Source of the DNA: Gammaproteobacteria bacterium
GTDB taxonomy: Bacteria > Pseudomonadota > Gammaproteobacteria > Pseudomonadales > Halieaceae
DNA length: 32,828 nucleotides
NCBI GenBank assembly: GCA_009937065.1
Contig: JAACDF010000103.1
Location: forward strand, 1-32,828
Reading direction: 5' to 3'
Shown here: positions 1-7,865 of the stretch, one piece after another
Layout of the letters: each line of letters begins with the position of its first letter
How positions within the stretch are numbered: the stretch's first letter is position 1
Program-made: the position numbers and the translations under genes
The notes under the pieces: model-generated
Told to the model about the DNA's origin: nothing
What the model saw: the letters and a program-made list of their open reading frames with translations, nothing else
The model's database searches: none

Positions 1-265
1 CCAGCGCTGAGGTCATCACCCGGCGCGTGAAGGCGGGCGCCTCAAGACCAAGCGGGTTGATCTCTGCAGATTCCGCATGAAATTCAGAGAGAACGCCCTC
101 GACCTGGTCATTAGTGAGCTTTGAGATGGTCGCCATAGCCTCACCAACTTGCTGAACCTCTTTAGCGCTCATGTGGCGCATAACTTCGGTCGCAGCCTCC
201 TCGCCAACACCAAGCAAGAATATGGCGGCGCGCTGTGCACCGCTGAGATTAAGTTTATTAGCCAT
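1..265 (-). CDS. fliG: Flagellar motor switch protein FliG (N-terminal part, runs off window)
   Basis: The reverse strand starts ATG at 265-263 and reads MANKLNLSGAQRAAIFLLG..., with the conserved FliG opening (AAIFLLGVGEEAATEVMRHM) and the early E-V-Q-x-V-G-E segment of the FliG N-terminal domain. About 88 residues of the usual 330-340 are present; the rest lies to the left of the window. FliG forms part of the C-ring on the cytoplasmic face of the MS ring; its N-terminal domain binds the FliF tail, and its C-terminal domain (not seen here) takes part in torque generation. Its start overlaps the fliF stop by 8 bases, which implies translational coupling and one fliE-fliF-fliG transcript. Identity is firm from the N-terminus and the context. 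Confidence 0.93.
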   Translation of the reverse strand, partial: MANKLNLSGAQRAAIFLLGVGEEAATEVMRHMSAKEVQQVGEAMATISKLTNDQVEGVLSEFHAESAEINPLGLEAPAFTRRVMTSAL

Positions 266-1880
266 CAGCTGCTATCCAGTTTTTGACAACGTAGGCTGCA
301 CGCACAGGCTGCTCGACCGCAGTGTTACGCGCCATCGCTACGCTTTGGTGATAGTTGGGCTTGGGCGGCTCCACCGGAAGGGCTCCCGGCCCTGCAAGGG
401 CAAGCGCCTCACCGGCGTCCGTACTTTCCGCACCAACACCTGCCAAACGAGCTTGTTGTGACGGCGTCGCAGGCGGCGTATACATTGTGGAGTACCGAAT
501 CATTGGACGGAGCACCGCAAAAATCAGTGCCAATACGGCCAGTGCTGCCAAAAGCCCTCTTCCTAGTTCCCAAACCCACGCCTGCTCCATAAAGCCAGGC
601 TCTGGAATCGGCTCTAACGGCTTTGGTGCGATAAAGGGTGAATTGATTACTTGCACGGTGTCACCGCGCTGGGCGGAGAAGCCAATTGCCTCTCTCACCA
701 ATGCTAGAACTTGATCGAGCCTGGCTTGCTCAAGCGGGATGCGTTCACCGTTCTCATCGAGCGCGTAATCCACAACGACTGCGACCGACAGCTTCTGAAT
801 AGTTCCTGGCACACGACGCGTGTGCGAAATAGTCTTCGTCACTTCGTAGTTTCGGGTTTCTCTTAAGCTCTCTCTATCAGGCGTATTTGCTATCTGCTGA
901 TTAGCATCCGCCACAGCCGGATCCACACCAGGCTCTGGTGCCTGAGCGACAAGCTGTCCGGGCACACCGCCACCTGCACCACCGCGATTGGTGATGTCCT
1001 GAGTGGTCTGCTCCGACCGCAAGACCGTTGTCGGGTCGTAGAATTCGTTCGTACTCTCAACACGCGTGAAATCCATATCCGCAGTGACCTGAGCGCGAAC
1101 TGATCCAGCGCCCAATATGGGCTCGAGGATGGCCATGATGCGATCATTCAGTGAGTTTTCGAACTGCTGTGCCAACCTGAACTGTTCAGCGGTGTAACCA
1201 AAGTCCGAATCCTCCCCCTGGCTGGACAGTAATTTACCCGCTTGATCAACCACCGACACACGCTCTGAATCAAGGTTCGGGATGCTTGATGCCACTAAAT
1301 GGATAACACCAGACAATTGACGCTCGCTAAGACGTACACCGGGCAATAAGTTCACCATGACTGACGCGGAGGGCTCATTGCCACGGCGCATAAACGCCGA
1401 TTGCTTGGCGATGGCTAAATGAACTCGTGCGGCAGACACTGAGTCCATGGCTGCAATGGTGCGCGCCAACTCGGACTCAACCGCTCGATGGTAACGCGCC
1501 TGCTCCATGAAACTTGAGAGACCCATTTGCTGCTCTTCGTAGAGCGACTCAAAACCGACACCACCGCCGTTTCGAGGGAAACCCTCACTGGCCAAGGCCA
1601 TACGAGCCTGGAGCACATCGTCATAGGGCACTTCTAACAAGCCGGTACCCGGCTCCATACGATATTTAATGCCGTTTGTCTGCAATACCGATATAGCAGT
1701 TGCATTATCAGCGGGCGACATACCGCCGTAGAGAGCCTCGTAGGAAGGCGTACTTGCCCAATTGACGAGCCCAATCGCCAGCGCAACACTGGCGGCAAAA
1801 CCAGTCAAGAGTGATAACTGTCGAGTTGCAGGCTGTGCGGCAAATCCGCTCAAACGGTCTAAAACAGGATTGTCGGCCAT
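258..1880 (-). CDS. fliF: Flagellar MS-ring protein FliF
   Basis: A 540-residue protein, close to the usual FliF length. A hydrophobic segment near residues 22-42 (LTGFAASVALAIGLVNWA) is the first membrane helix; the second lies near 440-460 (LLAALAVLALIFAVLRPMI). Between them is the periplasmic ring-building region, including the ARVHLAI and PGVRLSERQL segments seen in FliF. The C-terminal tail ends in VKNWIAADG, the short acidic peptide that binds FliG. FliF builds the MS ring in the inner membrane, the platform for rotor and export gate. It starts 13 bases after fliE, with AAGGA about 10 bases before the ATG, and its stop overlaps the fliG start. Nothing looks broken. Confidence 0.96.
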   Translation of the reverse strand: MADNPVLDRLSGFAAQPATRQLSLLTGFAASVALAIGLVNWASTPSYEALYGGMSPADNATAISVLQTNGIKYRMEPGTGLLEVPYDDVLQARMALASEGFPRNGGGVGFESLYEEQQMGLSSFMEQARYHRAVESELARTIAAMDSVSAARVHLAIAKQSAFMRRGNEPSASVMVNLLPGVRLSERQLSGVIHLVASSIPNLDSERVSVVDQAGKLLSSQGEDSDFGYTAEQFRLAQQFENSLNDRIMAILEPILGAGSVRAQVTADMDFTRVESTNEFYDPTTVLRSEQTTQDITNRGGAGGGVPGQLVAQAPEPGVDPAVADANQQIANTPDRESLRETRNYEVTKTISHTRRVPGTIQKLSVAVVVDYALDENGERIPLEQARLDQVLALVREAIGFSAQRGDTVQVINSPFIAPKPLEPIPEPGFMEQAWVWELGRGLLAALAVLALIFAVLRPMIRYSTMYTPPATPSQQARLAGVGAESTDAGEALALAGPGALPVEPPKPNYHQSVAMARNTAVEQPVRAAYVVKNWIAADG

Positions 1881-1893
1881 ACGTCGCTATTCC

Positions 1894-2226
1894 TTATACC
1901 GGCATGTTCATGACTTCCTGATACGCATTTAATAGCTTGTTGCGCACCTCGGTCATTCCAGTGAATTGAAGGCTCGCCTTTTGAGCCGTAATCATCACTT
2001 CAGCCAAAGAGACTGAAGGATCGCCACGCTCAAACGCAGAGGTTAGTGCTTTCGATTCCTGCATGGAGGCGTTTACATCTGAAATCGATTGCGTCATGAG
2101 ATTTGAAAACTGGGAACTTGGAACTGCTTCAGTACCAAGGGACCCTGCCCCAACAGATTGCCCCTGGGCCAATGCTTGCATACTGCGCATTTGAGAGAGC
2201 ACTTGATTGATTGCTACATCACTCAT
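1894..2226 (-). CDS. fliE: Flagellar hook-basal body protein FliE
   Basis: A 110-residue protein if translation starts at the ATG at 2226-2224 ([17 protein letters not shown]). The open frame extends 15 codons upstream, but FliE proteins start close to this methionine. The C-terminal half ([38 protein letters not shown]) is the conserved FliE signature. FliE sits between the MS ring and the proximal rod and is an early export substrate. It is the first gene of the fliEFG run, with a sigma-54-type promoter about 60 bases upstream (2287-2303) between it and the FleQ-like gene. This is direct evidence that fliE can be transcribed separately from the regulator gene. Confidence 0.93.
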   Translation of the reverse strand: MSDVAINQVLSQMRSMQALAQGQSVGAGSLGTEAVPSSQFSNLMTQSISDVNASMQESKALTSAFERGDPSVSLAEVMITAQKASLQFTGMTEVRNKLLNAYQEVMNMPV

Positions 2227-2286
2227 TCCAAAACCTATTATCCATGAGCGCCAAAATTGACGCGTAATCATCTCAATAGATTAGTT

Positions 2287-2303
2287 AGCTAACGATGTGC
2301 CAA
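2287..2303 (-). promoter_or_regulatory. Sigma-54 promoter of fliE operon
   Basis: The reverse strand reads TTGGCACATCGTTAGCT: a -24 TGGCAC element and a -12 AGC element with exactly ten bases between GG and GC, as RpoN requires. It lies 61 bases before the fliE ATG in the 112-base gap after the activator gene. RpoN plus a FleQ-family activator is the known control route for this operon in Pseudomonas and Vibrio. That the neighbouring activator acts here is inference. Confidence 0.75.
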
Positions 2304-2338
2304 TAGAAATTTCTGTAACAAATACAGTGAGTTGGATG

Positions 2339-3478
2339 TTACTTGGTGGCTGAGCGTCGGAATTCTGACGAGTCGGCTTCTTGCTTGATGTTGTACTTAC
2401 GCATCTTTTCAACCAGCGTCGTGCGCTGAACCGTCAGCAATTTCGCGGCATGCGCATTGACCCAACCTGTCTGTTCGAGTGCTGAGATAATCAATGAGCG
2501 CTCGGTGTCGGCCATGTGCTGCTTCAGATCGATAGGCTCATCGATGTGCGAAGGCGTGGGCGGCGCCACAGGGGAAGTCGGTGCCGGAGCAAACAGTGGC
2601 GATAGATCTTCGGTCTCATCTTGAGGGAGTTGATCGACTAATGGCTGAACATTATGCGGACGTTCTGCAACCGCCAGGTCAGTGCTTTGATACTTCGCGG
2701 GTAAGTCCACCGCAAAAACTACTTTGTCCGTATGGAGAATGATCAACCGCTCAATGAGATTACCCAGCTCCCGAACATTTCCAGGCCACGGATACAATCG
2801 GAGGTGGGCCATGGCGTCGGCTTCCAACCGAATAAATCCTCGCCCTTGCTCAGCGAAGCTATCAATGAACCGCTGAGCTAACCCTGCAATGTCTGCAGTG
2901 CGGTCTCGCAACGGAGGAATCTCGAGCGGAAAAACGTTCAGTCGATAATAGAGATCCATGCGGAACTTACCGTCCTCAACCTGCTGTTCCAAGTGCTGGT
3001 GAGTCGCAGCAATAACACGGACGTTACACTTAATGGCCTTACCACCGCCCACGCGCTCAAACGTGCGCTCCTGAAGGACGCGCAATAGCTTGACCTGCAT
3101 CTCGTAGGGCATATCCCCAATTTCATCGAGGAACAAGGTGCCGCCCTCTGCCAGCTCGAACCGCCCTTTCCGCGCAGCCACAGCACCTGTAAACGCACCT
3201 TTCTCATGACCAAACAACTCACTTTCAAGGAGCTCACTCGGTATGGCGCCACAATTAACGGGGATAAAGGGCCCACCGGCGCGCTCGGAGCAGTCGTGCA
3301 CTAAACGAGCAATGACCTCTTTACCGGTCCCTGACTCGCCTTGCAGCAGAACCGTTGCTTCCGTAGGAGCGACTTTAGTAACGAGGGTTCGTACATCAGC
3401 AATGGCGTCGCTGATACCCACCAAGCGTTGATCGAGGTGTTTTAGATGGCGCTGAGCTGTGGTGTTCTTGGCCGTCAC
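2339..3478 (-). CDS. FleQ-like sigma-54-dependent flagellar activator lacking the N-terminal receiver-like domain
   Basis: A 379-residue enhancer-binding protein. The AAA+ domain has Walker A GESGTGKE (residues 47-54), the sigma-54 contact loop GAFTGA (94-99), Walker B LFLDE (about 115-119) and the PWPGNVREL segment. A proline-rich linker around 290-315 leads to a Fis-type helix-turn-helix ending [11 protein letters not shown], the hallmark of FleQ/FlrA rather than FleR/FlrC. FleQ is normally about 490 residues; the roughly 120-130 residue receiver-like region is absent, and only 168 bases separate this gene from the upstream fliT-like gene. Translation starts at GTG (3478-3476), six codons after an in-frame TAG. 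The FleQ c-di-GMP contact motif LFRS corresponds to LDQR (15-18), and KExxxRN to KEVIARL (53-59). It probably activates the sigma-54 promoters in this cluster. A FleR-type protein is less likely given the HTH. Confidence 0.85.
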   Translation of the reverse strand: MTAKNTTAQRHLKHLDQRLVGISDAIADVRTLVTKVAPTEATVLLQGESGTGKEVIARLVHDCSERAGGPFIPVNCGAIPSELLESELFGHEKGAFTGAVAARKGRFELAEGGTLFLDEIGDMPYEMQVKLLRVLQERTFERVGGGKAIKCNVRVIAATHQHLEQQVEDGKFRMDLYYRLNVFPLEIPPLRDRTADIAGLAQRFIDSFAEQGRGFIRLEADAMAHLRLYPWPGNVRELGNLIERLIILHTDKVVFAVDLPAKYQSTDLAVAERPHNVQPLVDQLPQDETEDLSPLFAPAPTSPVAPPTPSHIDEPIDLKQHMADTERSLIISALEQTGWVNAHAAKLLTVQRTTLVEKMRKYNIKQEADSSEFRRSATK

Positions 3479-3509
3479 GTTCGCGTGTCGCTTGTCCTAG
3501 ATAAATCCA

Positions 3510-3528
3510 CATCCGGCGTCCCCGGATG
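3510..3528. repeat. Inverted repeat in leader of the FleQ-like gene
   Basis: Perfect 7-bp arms (CATCCGG / CCGGATG) with a 5-base loop, 32 bases upstream of the GTG start. No T-run follows on either strand, so it does not look like a classical terminator. It could be a leader hairpin or an operator; no function can be assigned from sequence alone. Confidence 0.45.
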
Positions 3529-3646
3529 CGTAACATTAGCAAGCTATCAAACGCGATGGAAGAGTGCGCCGACTTTTTGACGCAAGTGTGCAGTGAATCA
3601 CGGTTTTGGAGAGAAGCTGTGACGCGGTGCCGGTAACACCCTAGGC

Positions 3647-4006
3647 CTAAGATTGAACGTCGAGGTAGTGGGCTAATTTAGCACCGTTGTTTAGCGCCTT
3701 AGCTCCCTTGTCGGCCGCTACCTTTCGTGCGACCTGTAATAAAGCCGTCAGCTCTTCATTCATATGTAGCAGAACTGCCAGCGCCTCCGCAAAAACTTCC
3801 GAGTGTTCTGGGCGAATGGGGTCCGCAAAGCAGTTATCTAGCAACTGACGACGCCGAACCTCACCAGTCGAGACCCTCTCCCAGTCGTCAACCTGCGCCG
3901 CCGCCAGCATGTCGTTGGTGATTTCAATCACCGTGGCCAGCAATCCCGGAGGGCCTGACACCTGCTCATGGGTCTCTCGGAACAAGTCAGCACGCTCGTA
4001 CATCAT
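3647..4006 (-). CDS. FliT-like flagellar export chaperone
   Basis: A 119-residue, mostly helical, acidic protein whose start overlaps the fliS stop by four bases (ATGA), so the two are translationally coupled. Small size, predicted helical bundle, the D-W-E-R-V motif (residues 40-44) followed by a R-R-x-L-L segment, and position directly after fliS fit the FliT family, whose members bind FliD and other export clients. No signal peptide or membrane segment is visible. Similarity to FliT is weak at sequence level, as is usual in this family, so the call rests largely on context and length. A second methionine at codon 2 is an alternative start. Confidence 0.65.
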   Translation of the reverse strand: MMYERADLFRETHEQVSGPPGLLATVIEITNDMLAAAQVDDWERVSTGEVRRRQLLDNCFADPIRPEHSEVFAEALAVLLHMNEELTALLQVARKVAADKGAKALNNGAKLAHYLDVQS

Positions 4007-4398
4007 ACGCCTACCGCCTGATTACGCGTCATTTCAGACCAAGCATTACGCACCTCACCCATCAGATGATTTACTTCCTTAATCGCAGCGGGATCATTAT
4101 CCATGTTGGCGCGGAGCAGAGTTCTCACCATGTAGCGGTAAAGACCGGCCAAGTTATCAGCAACAGCAGGGGCTTTGTGCTCATCCAGTACTGCAGACAA
4201 GTACTCCAGGATGCTGATTGTTTGACTAATTAGCTCGCCTTTTTTAGCAATCTCACCGGCCTCAATGGCCGTAAGAGATTGATTCAAGCGTGAAGATACG
4301 CCGTCAAACAACATAGAAATCAACTCGGTGGGTGAGGCGCCCTCAATGGCTGAGTGAACCTTTACTTCTCCGTAAGCTGCCAAAGCTGCCTGTGTCAT
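4003..4398 (-). CDS. fliS: Flagellin export chaperone FliS
   Basis: A 131-residue protein with the FliS pattern AAYGEVKVHSAIEGASPTELISMLFDG near the N-terminus, corresponding to the AYxxxxxxxxxxPxxLxxMLYDG signature. The rest is helical (KKGELISQTISILEYLSAVLDEH), ending in a NEV-type segment (IKEVNHLMGEVRNAWSEM). FliS binds the disordered C-terminus of flagellin in the cytoplasm and keeps it unpolymerised until export. The gene follows fliD by 27 bases and overlaps the fliT-like gene, so fliD-fliS-fliT form one unit under the sigma-54-type promoter upstream of fliD. Length and motifs are normal. Confidence 0.93.
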   Translation of the reverse strand: MTQAALAAYGEVKVHSAIEGASPTELISMLFDGVSSRLNQSLTAIEAGEIAKKGELISQTISILEYLSAVLDEHKAPAVADNLAGLYRYMVRTLLRANMDNDPAAIKEVNHLMGEVRNAWSEMTRNQAVGV

Positions 4399-4425
4399 TT
4401 TACATCCTGCCCTTTATCCATCTAA

Positions 4426-5847
4426 TTAACGACTGCCGCTTTGCCGCAGGTTTGCAAAACCTGGCAATGCGTCTAATTGCGCCTTGAGCATGTCGCCGGT
4501 TGAGGTAATTTCACCCAGCAACAAATCCATGGCATTGAACTTTCTCAGTGTGCGCTCTTCGAGCGCTAGCATTCGTGCATCGAAGACGGCACGGTCTTTT
4601 TCTATATCGACAATTCGCGCATCAAGCGCTTCAAGCTTCTCAGGTAACAAGCCGGTAGCATCCAAGAAGCCGTCCATCAACTCATCGAGCTGTGTCGCCA
4701 AGCCCTTGTAGGTAGTTCCTGACACGGTCTGACCTACAAATAACTTCTCGAGCGAATCAAGGTCGGTTCGTACCGCGGTATCCAGTTTTGCGCTGTCGAT
4801 TTTCAGTGATCCGTCGGCCTGTAGCGTGACACCTATGTCAGTCAGCGCGTCATAATTACCACCGACATCTGAATACGTACCGGTGATCAGCCCTCGCACC
4901 TGCGACAGCATGGCGCGAGACATCGCGTCGCCTTGAAGTGAACCCGCTTTGCCGGTCGTTGCGTCGTATTTGATGAGTGATTTCGAACTACCTACATAAG
5001 AGTTATAGGCGCTTACAAAACTCTCTACAAAGCCAGTAATTTTACTGCTGTCTCGAGTAACGGATAACGAGACAGAACTCGTTGTTATCGAACTCAAGGT
5101 AACGTCCACACCATCAACAATGTCTGTAATTTGATTAGTAGAAGACGTTAGCGACAAGCCATTTAAGGTAAACGCCGCGTCTGCTGCATTGAGTGACTGC
5201 GAGAGATGAGTCTCATTAGCGTTATACGCCAGCTGACTAAGCCCAGCATTGTCGCTGTTGCTGCTGTCTCCATCGTTAGTCACCGAAATCGATATCGTAT
5301 TAGCGGCACCCGTTGTATCCGCGCTCATCATCAAACGGTAGGAGGCGCCATCTTTTAATATTGAGGCTGTCACCCCGGAGTTTGAGGCATTAATAGCATC
5401 GCGGACTTCCGCAACCGTGGAATTTGACGCAACAGTAATTTGTGTCGCAGAGCCGGTGCCAACTTTAATAGAGAGTGTCCCCGAACCGACGACCTCGGTT
5501 GTTGCGGCAAAGGTGCCTGAAACCAACGAGTGTGCCGAGGCAAGCGCTGACACATTTACAATGTATGAGCCTGGCTGTGCGGTGGATGAAGCCTCTACTG
5601 TTACGGCACTTGCGTCCGTTGTGCTTGCTTGCGTGGCTTTTAGTTTTGACGCGTCGGCCAGTGACGCAACGTTTGTGCGTATCGACTCTAACTGAGTCTG
5701 CAAAATGCCAAATCCGCTAACGAGTGTGTCGACTTGCGCGCGGCGCGCATTAACACGAGCCATCAGGGGAAGCCGTTCGGAATCAACGATTGCAGTCACT
5801 ATGCTGTCAATGTCGAGGCCGGAACCAATGCCTGTGCTGGTCAGCAT
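4426..5847 (-). CDS. fliD: Flagellar filament cap protein FliD
   Basis: A 473-residue protein opening with MLTSTGIGSGLDIDSIVTAIVDSERLPLMARV, the FliD N-terminal signature (GLDIxxIVxxLVxAE). The N-terminal domain includes PGSYIVNVSALASAHSLVSGTF (around 90-115). The C-terminal domain has a coiled-coil stretch near 395-455 (LEALDARIVDIEKDRAVFDARMLALEERTLRKFNAMD) that docks into the filament end. FliD caps the filament and helps flagellin subunits fold into it. The start has AGGGAGAG seven bases upstream. The gene is preceded by a sigma-54-type promoter (5930-5946) and a leader hairpin, and followed by fliS. The middle is Ser/Thr-rich, as expected for an exposed variable domain. Confidence 0.95.
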   Translation of the reverse strand: MLTSTGIGSGLDIDSIVTAIVDSERLPLMARVNARRAQVDTLVSGFGILQTQLESIRTNVASLADASKLKATQASTTDASAVTVEASSTAQPGSYIVNVSALASAHSLVSGTFAATTEVVGSGTLSIKVGTGSATQITVASNSTVAEVRDAINASNSGVTASILKDGASYRLMMSADTTGAANTISISVTNDGDSSNSDNAGLSQLAYNANETHLSQSLNAADAAFTLNGLSLTSSTNQITDIVDGVDVTLSSITTSSVSLSVTRDSSKITGFVESFVSAYNSYVGSSKSLIKYDATTGKAGSLQGDAMSRAMLSQVRGLITGTYSDVGGNYDALTDIGVTLQADGSLKIDSAKLDTAVRTDLDSLEKLFVGQTVSGTTYKGLATQLDELMDGFLDATGLLPEKLEALDARIVDIEKDRAVFDARMLALEERTLRKFNAMDLLLGEITSTGDMLKAQLDALPGFANLRQSGSR

Positions 5848-5864
5848 GACGCTCTCCCTAAAGT

Positions 5865-5884
5865 CGACACTCAGAGGGGTGTCG
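5865..5884. repeat. Hairpin in fliD leader
   Basis: Six-base arms CGACAC / GTGTCG with an 8-base loop, 18 bases before the fliD start. It would fold in the mRNA leader. It is not followed by a T-run, so a terminator is unlikely; a regulatory role is possible but unproven. Confidence 0.35.
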
Positions 5885-5929
5885 GTTTATTGACGAATAA
5901 AGGTGCCCGCAGGCAGTTACCACAAAGAA

Positions 5930-5946
5930 AGCACATTGCGTGCCAA
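5930..5946 (-). promoter_or_regulatory. Sigma-54 promoter of fliD-fliS-fliT
   Basis: The reverse strand reads TTGGCACGCAATGTGCT: a full TGGCACG -24 element and a -12 GTGCT element with ten bases between GG and GC. It sits just after the flaG stop and 83 bases before the fliD ATG, so fliD need not depend on readthrough from fliC-flaG. This is one of the best RpoN matches in the window. Confidence 0.78.
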
Positions 5947-5949
5947 CTG

Positions 5950-6363
5950 TTAGCTGTACTCGTCGAGAAGAATTCCGTTCACGTAGTCGCTACCGAGAGC
6001 ATCAACGCCGTAGCGCTTAATAGCACGAGCAACATCTAATAAGTCTTGGGATGGGATCTGCCGAATGATCTCGTTGGTATCAGCATCCATAACCGTCACA
6101 ACAGTCTTGTTGAGCTCTTCATCAACGTCAATCGCGAGCGAAGGCGAGTAACGGTTTACCGCTTCGCGCAGCACTTCAGCTGCCTCACGAATATCTTCCT
6201 GCGTTTCTTCTCGGCTGTCCGCCGTGTCGACTTCAATAGGCTGCACCTGCGGAACGGCCTCTTCGGTCACCGCCTGAGTGGCTTTTGTCTCCGCCGCCGG
6301 TACCGGTTTAGGTACGGGGTTCGCCACCTGCGGACTTGCGACGCTTGTAATTGACGCTACCAT
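5950..6363 (-). CDS. flaG: FlaG family protein
   Basis: A 137-residue protein. The first 50 residues are rich in Pro, Ala, Val and Glu and look disordered. The second half (residues about 60-130) holds the FlaG domain, with SLAIDVDEELNKTVVTVMDADTNEIIRQIPSQDLLDVARAI, including the family's typical VxVxDxxTxEVIRQIPxEE-like strand. FlaG proteins are linked to control of filament length in Pseudomonas and Vibrio; the mechanism is not settled. It lies between fliC and fliD, in the same order as in Pseudomonas. The start has a strong AAAGGAGAAGAGGT site. No clear sigma-54 or sigma-28 promoter was seen directly upstream, so it may depend on readthrough past the fliC terminator. Confidence 0.88.
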   Translation of the reverse strand: MVASITSVASPQVANPVPKPVPAAETKATQAVTEEAVPQVQPIEVDTADSREETQEDIREAAEVLREAVNRYSPSLAIDVDEELNKTVVTVMDADTNEIIRQIPSQDLLDVARAIKRYGVDALGSDYVNGILLDEYS

Positions 6364-6430
6364 ACCTCTTCTCCTTTACGTAAATTGCTATTGAATTTGC
6401 TAACAACTTACAACAATTCATGCTGAGGCG

Positions 6431-6461
6431 AAAAAGCGGGTCGCACTCCTGCACGACCCGC
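6431..6461 (-). terminator. Rho-independent terminator after fliC
   Basis: The reverse strand folds as GCGGGTCG - 10-base loop - CGACCCGC, a perfect 8-bp GC-rich stem followed directly by TTTTT. It sits 29 bases after the fliC stop. It should end most flagellin transcripts and lower readthrough into flaG. Confidence 0.88.
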
Positions 6462-6489
6462 CCCAAGCCTAACTACTTGCTCAAACCAC

Positions 6490-7818
6490 TTACTGAAGCA
6501 GTGCAAGTACCTGCTGTGGCAAGGCGTTAGCCTGGGCCAAAACAGACATACCAGCCTGCTGGAGTACCTGGTTCTTAGCAAGGTTGGCTGACTCAACCGC
6601 GAAGTCCGCATCCTGTACTCGCGAACGACCCGATTGGGCATTCTCAGCGCCTTGGTTCAAGTTAGAAACAACCGACTCAAAACGAGACTGGAAAGCACCC
6701 ATCTTGGCGCGTCCTTCGTTAATCGACTTCAAAGCTGCATCAACCGTGTCGATCGCCGTAAGAGCATTAGCACGCGAATCAACTTTCAAGGCGTCAACGC
6801 CGGCGATAATTGTGGTGTTCGCTGTGTTATCACTCGCTACCGAAGCTGTTCCGCTGGCAAGCGAACTGGCCGCACCATCAACCGTCATTGCACCGCCCGT
6901 TGCCACTGTACCGTTGCTACCTGCAGCTCCACCAGTTCCCGCACTACCACCAGTACCCAAAGTACCTGCAGAAAGCGTTGACTTCATGGTCACTGTAGAG
7001 CCGTCAGCCGCTGTCAATGTAACGTCATTTCCGCTAACAGTGCCAGAGATGCCCGTTGTGGTATCTGCCTCGGCCTTAATCAATGCAGCTATTTCAGCAG
7101 CCGTCTTATCAGCGGTAATGCTTACCTGCATAGTGCCTGATGTACCAAACGTAACATCGATGGTCAGCGATCCATCTGTACCAGCCGTAGCGGTGCCGCC
7201 AGGAGTAGCACCAACACTACCATCGTCAGTACCATTCGTGGCAGCAGTTGAATGCGTGTAGGCAGCAAACGAAGCCTTCAGATCTTTACCAGTAGAGCCG
7301 ATCGCGTCAGTGGTAAAGTCCGCGATTTTTACTTCCAAGCTATCCTCAGTCGTGCTGTCAGCGCCCACCTGAATGTTAAGACCAGTGGTTTCGTAGCTAC
7401 CGGACAGCAGCGCTGTACCGTTGTACTTAGTGGTCTCTGCGACACGGTTGATTTCTGCAACCAGCTGGCTTGCTTCTGTGTTGAGGTAAGCCCTGTCCGT
7501 ATCGGTGATCGTATCGCTCGCCGCCTGAACGGCCAGCTCGCGGATACGCTGGAGGTTGTCAGTCATTGACTGAAGACCGCCTTCCGCCGTTTGCAACATC
7601 GATACTGCATCGCTTGCATTTCGAGACGCCTGCTGCATGCCGCTAATTTGCGAGGTGAAGCGTGAAGCAACTGCCATACCCGCTGCGTCGTCCTTCGCAG
7701 AGTTAATGCGAAGACCAGTCGACAGGCGCTGCATTGCCGTATTCGTATCAGACTGAGTGGTGTTCAACGCGCGCTGCGCACTCAGAGATGCGAGGTTTGT
7801 GTTAATTCCCAATGCCAT
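6490..7818 (-). CDS. fliC: Flagellin FliC
   Basis: A 442-residue flagellin, the filament subunit. The N-terminal D0/D1 region is classical (MALGINTNLASLSAQRALN, RLSTGLRINSAKDDAAGMAVA, MLQTAEGGLQSMTDNLQRIRELAVQA). The C-terminal D1/D0 region is also intact (ESANLAKNQVLQQAGMSVLAQANALPQQVLALLQ). The middle, about residues 175-340, is variable and very rich in Gly, Ala, Thr and Ser with almost no large residues, typical of surface-exposed and often glycosylated flagellin domains. There is no signal peptide, as expected for type III export. It is the only flagellin gene in the window. A sigma-28 promoter (7893-7919) lies upstream, AAGGAGAG precedes the ATG by about seven bases, and a strong terminator follows. 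Confidence 0.97.
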   Translation of the reverse strand: MALGINTNLASLSAQRALNTTQSDTNTAMQRLSTGLRINSAKDDAAGMAVASRFTSQISGMQQASRNASDAVSMLQTAEGGLQSMTDNLQRIRELAVQAASDTITDTDRAYLNTEASQLVAEINRVAETTKYNGTALLSGSYETTGLNIQVGADSTTEDSLEVKIADFTTDAIGSTGKDLKASFAAYTHSTAATNGTDDGSVGATPGGTATAGTDGSLTIDVTFGTSGTMQVSITADKTAAEIAALIKAEADTTTGISGTVSGNDVTLTAADGSTVTMKSTLSAGTLGTGGSAGTGGAAGSNGTVATGGAMTVDGAASSLASGTASVASDNTANTTIIAGVDALKVDSRANALTAIDTVDAALKSINEGRAKMGAFQSRFESVVSNLNQGAENAQSGRSRVQDADFAVESANLAKNQVLQQAGMSVLAQANALPQQVLALLQ

Positions 7819-7865
7819 TTTTTCTCTCCTTGTGGCCCGCTATGCGCGCCGTTGTGGATAAATTG

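Noticed and set aside
2339-3478. Calling the activator FleR/FlrC
   Set aside because: It has no receiver domain and the HTH ending [11 protein letters not shown] is of the FleQ/FlrA type.
3480-3646. Sigma-54 promoter for the FleQ-like gene
   Set aside because: The best GG...GC pair in this gap has 12 rather than 10 bases between; no acceptable RpoN site was found. A weak sigma-70 site could exist but is not convincing.
6584-7261. 225-codon open frame on the plus strand opposite fliC
   Set aside because: It mirrors the low-complexity flagellin middle, where lack of TTA/CTA/TCA codons keeps the opposite frame open. No ribosome site or recognisable domain.
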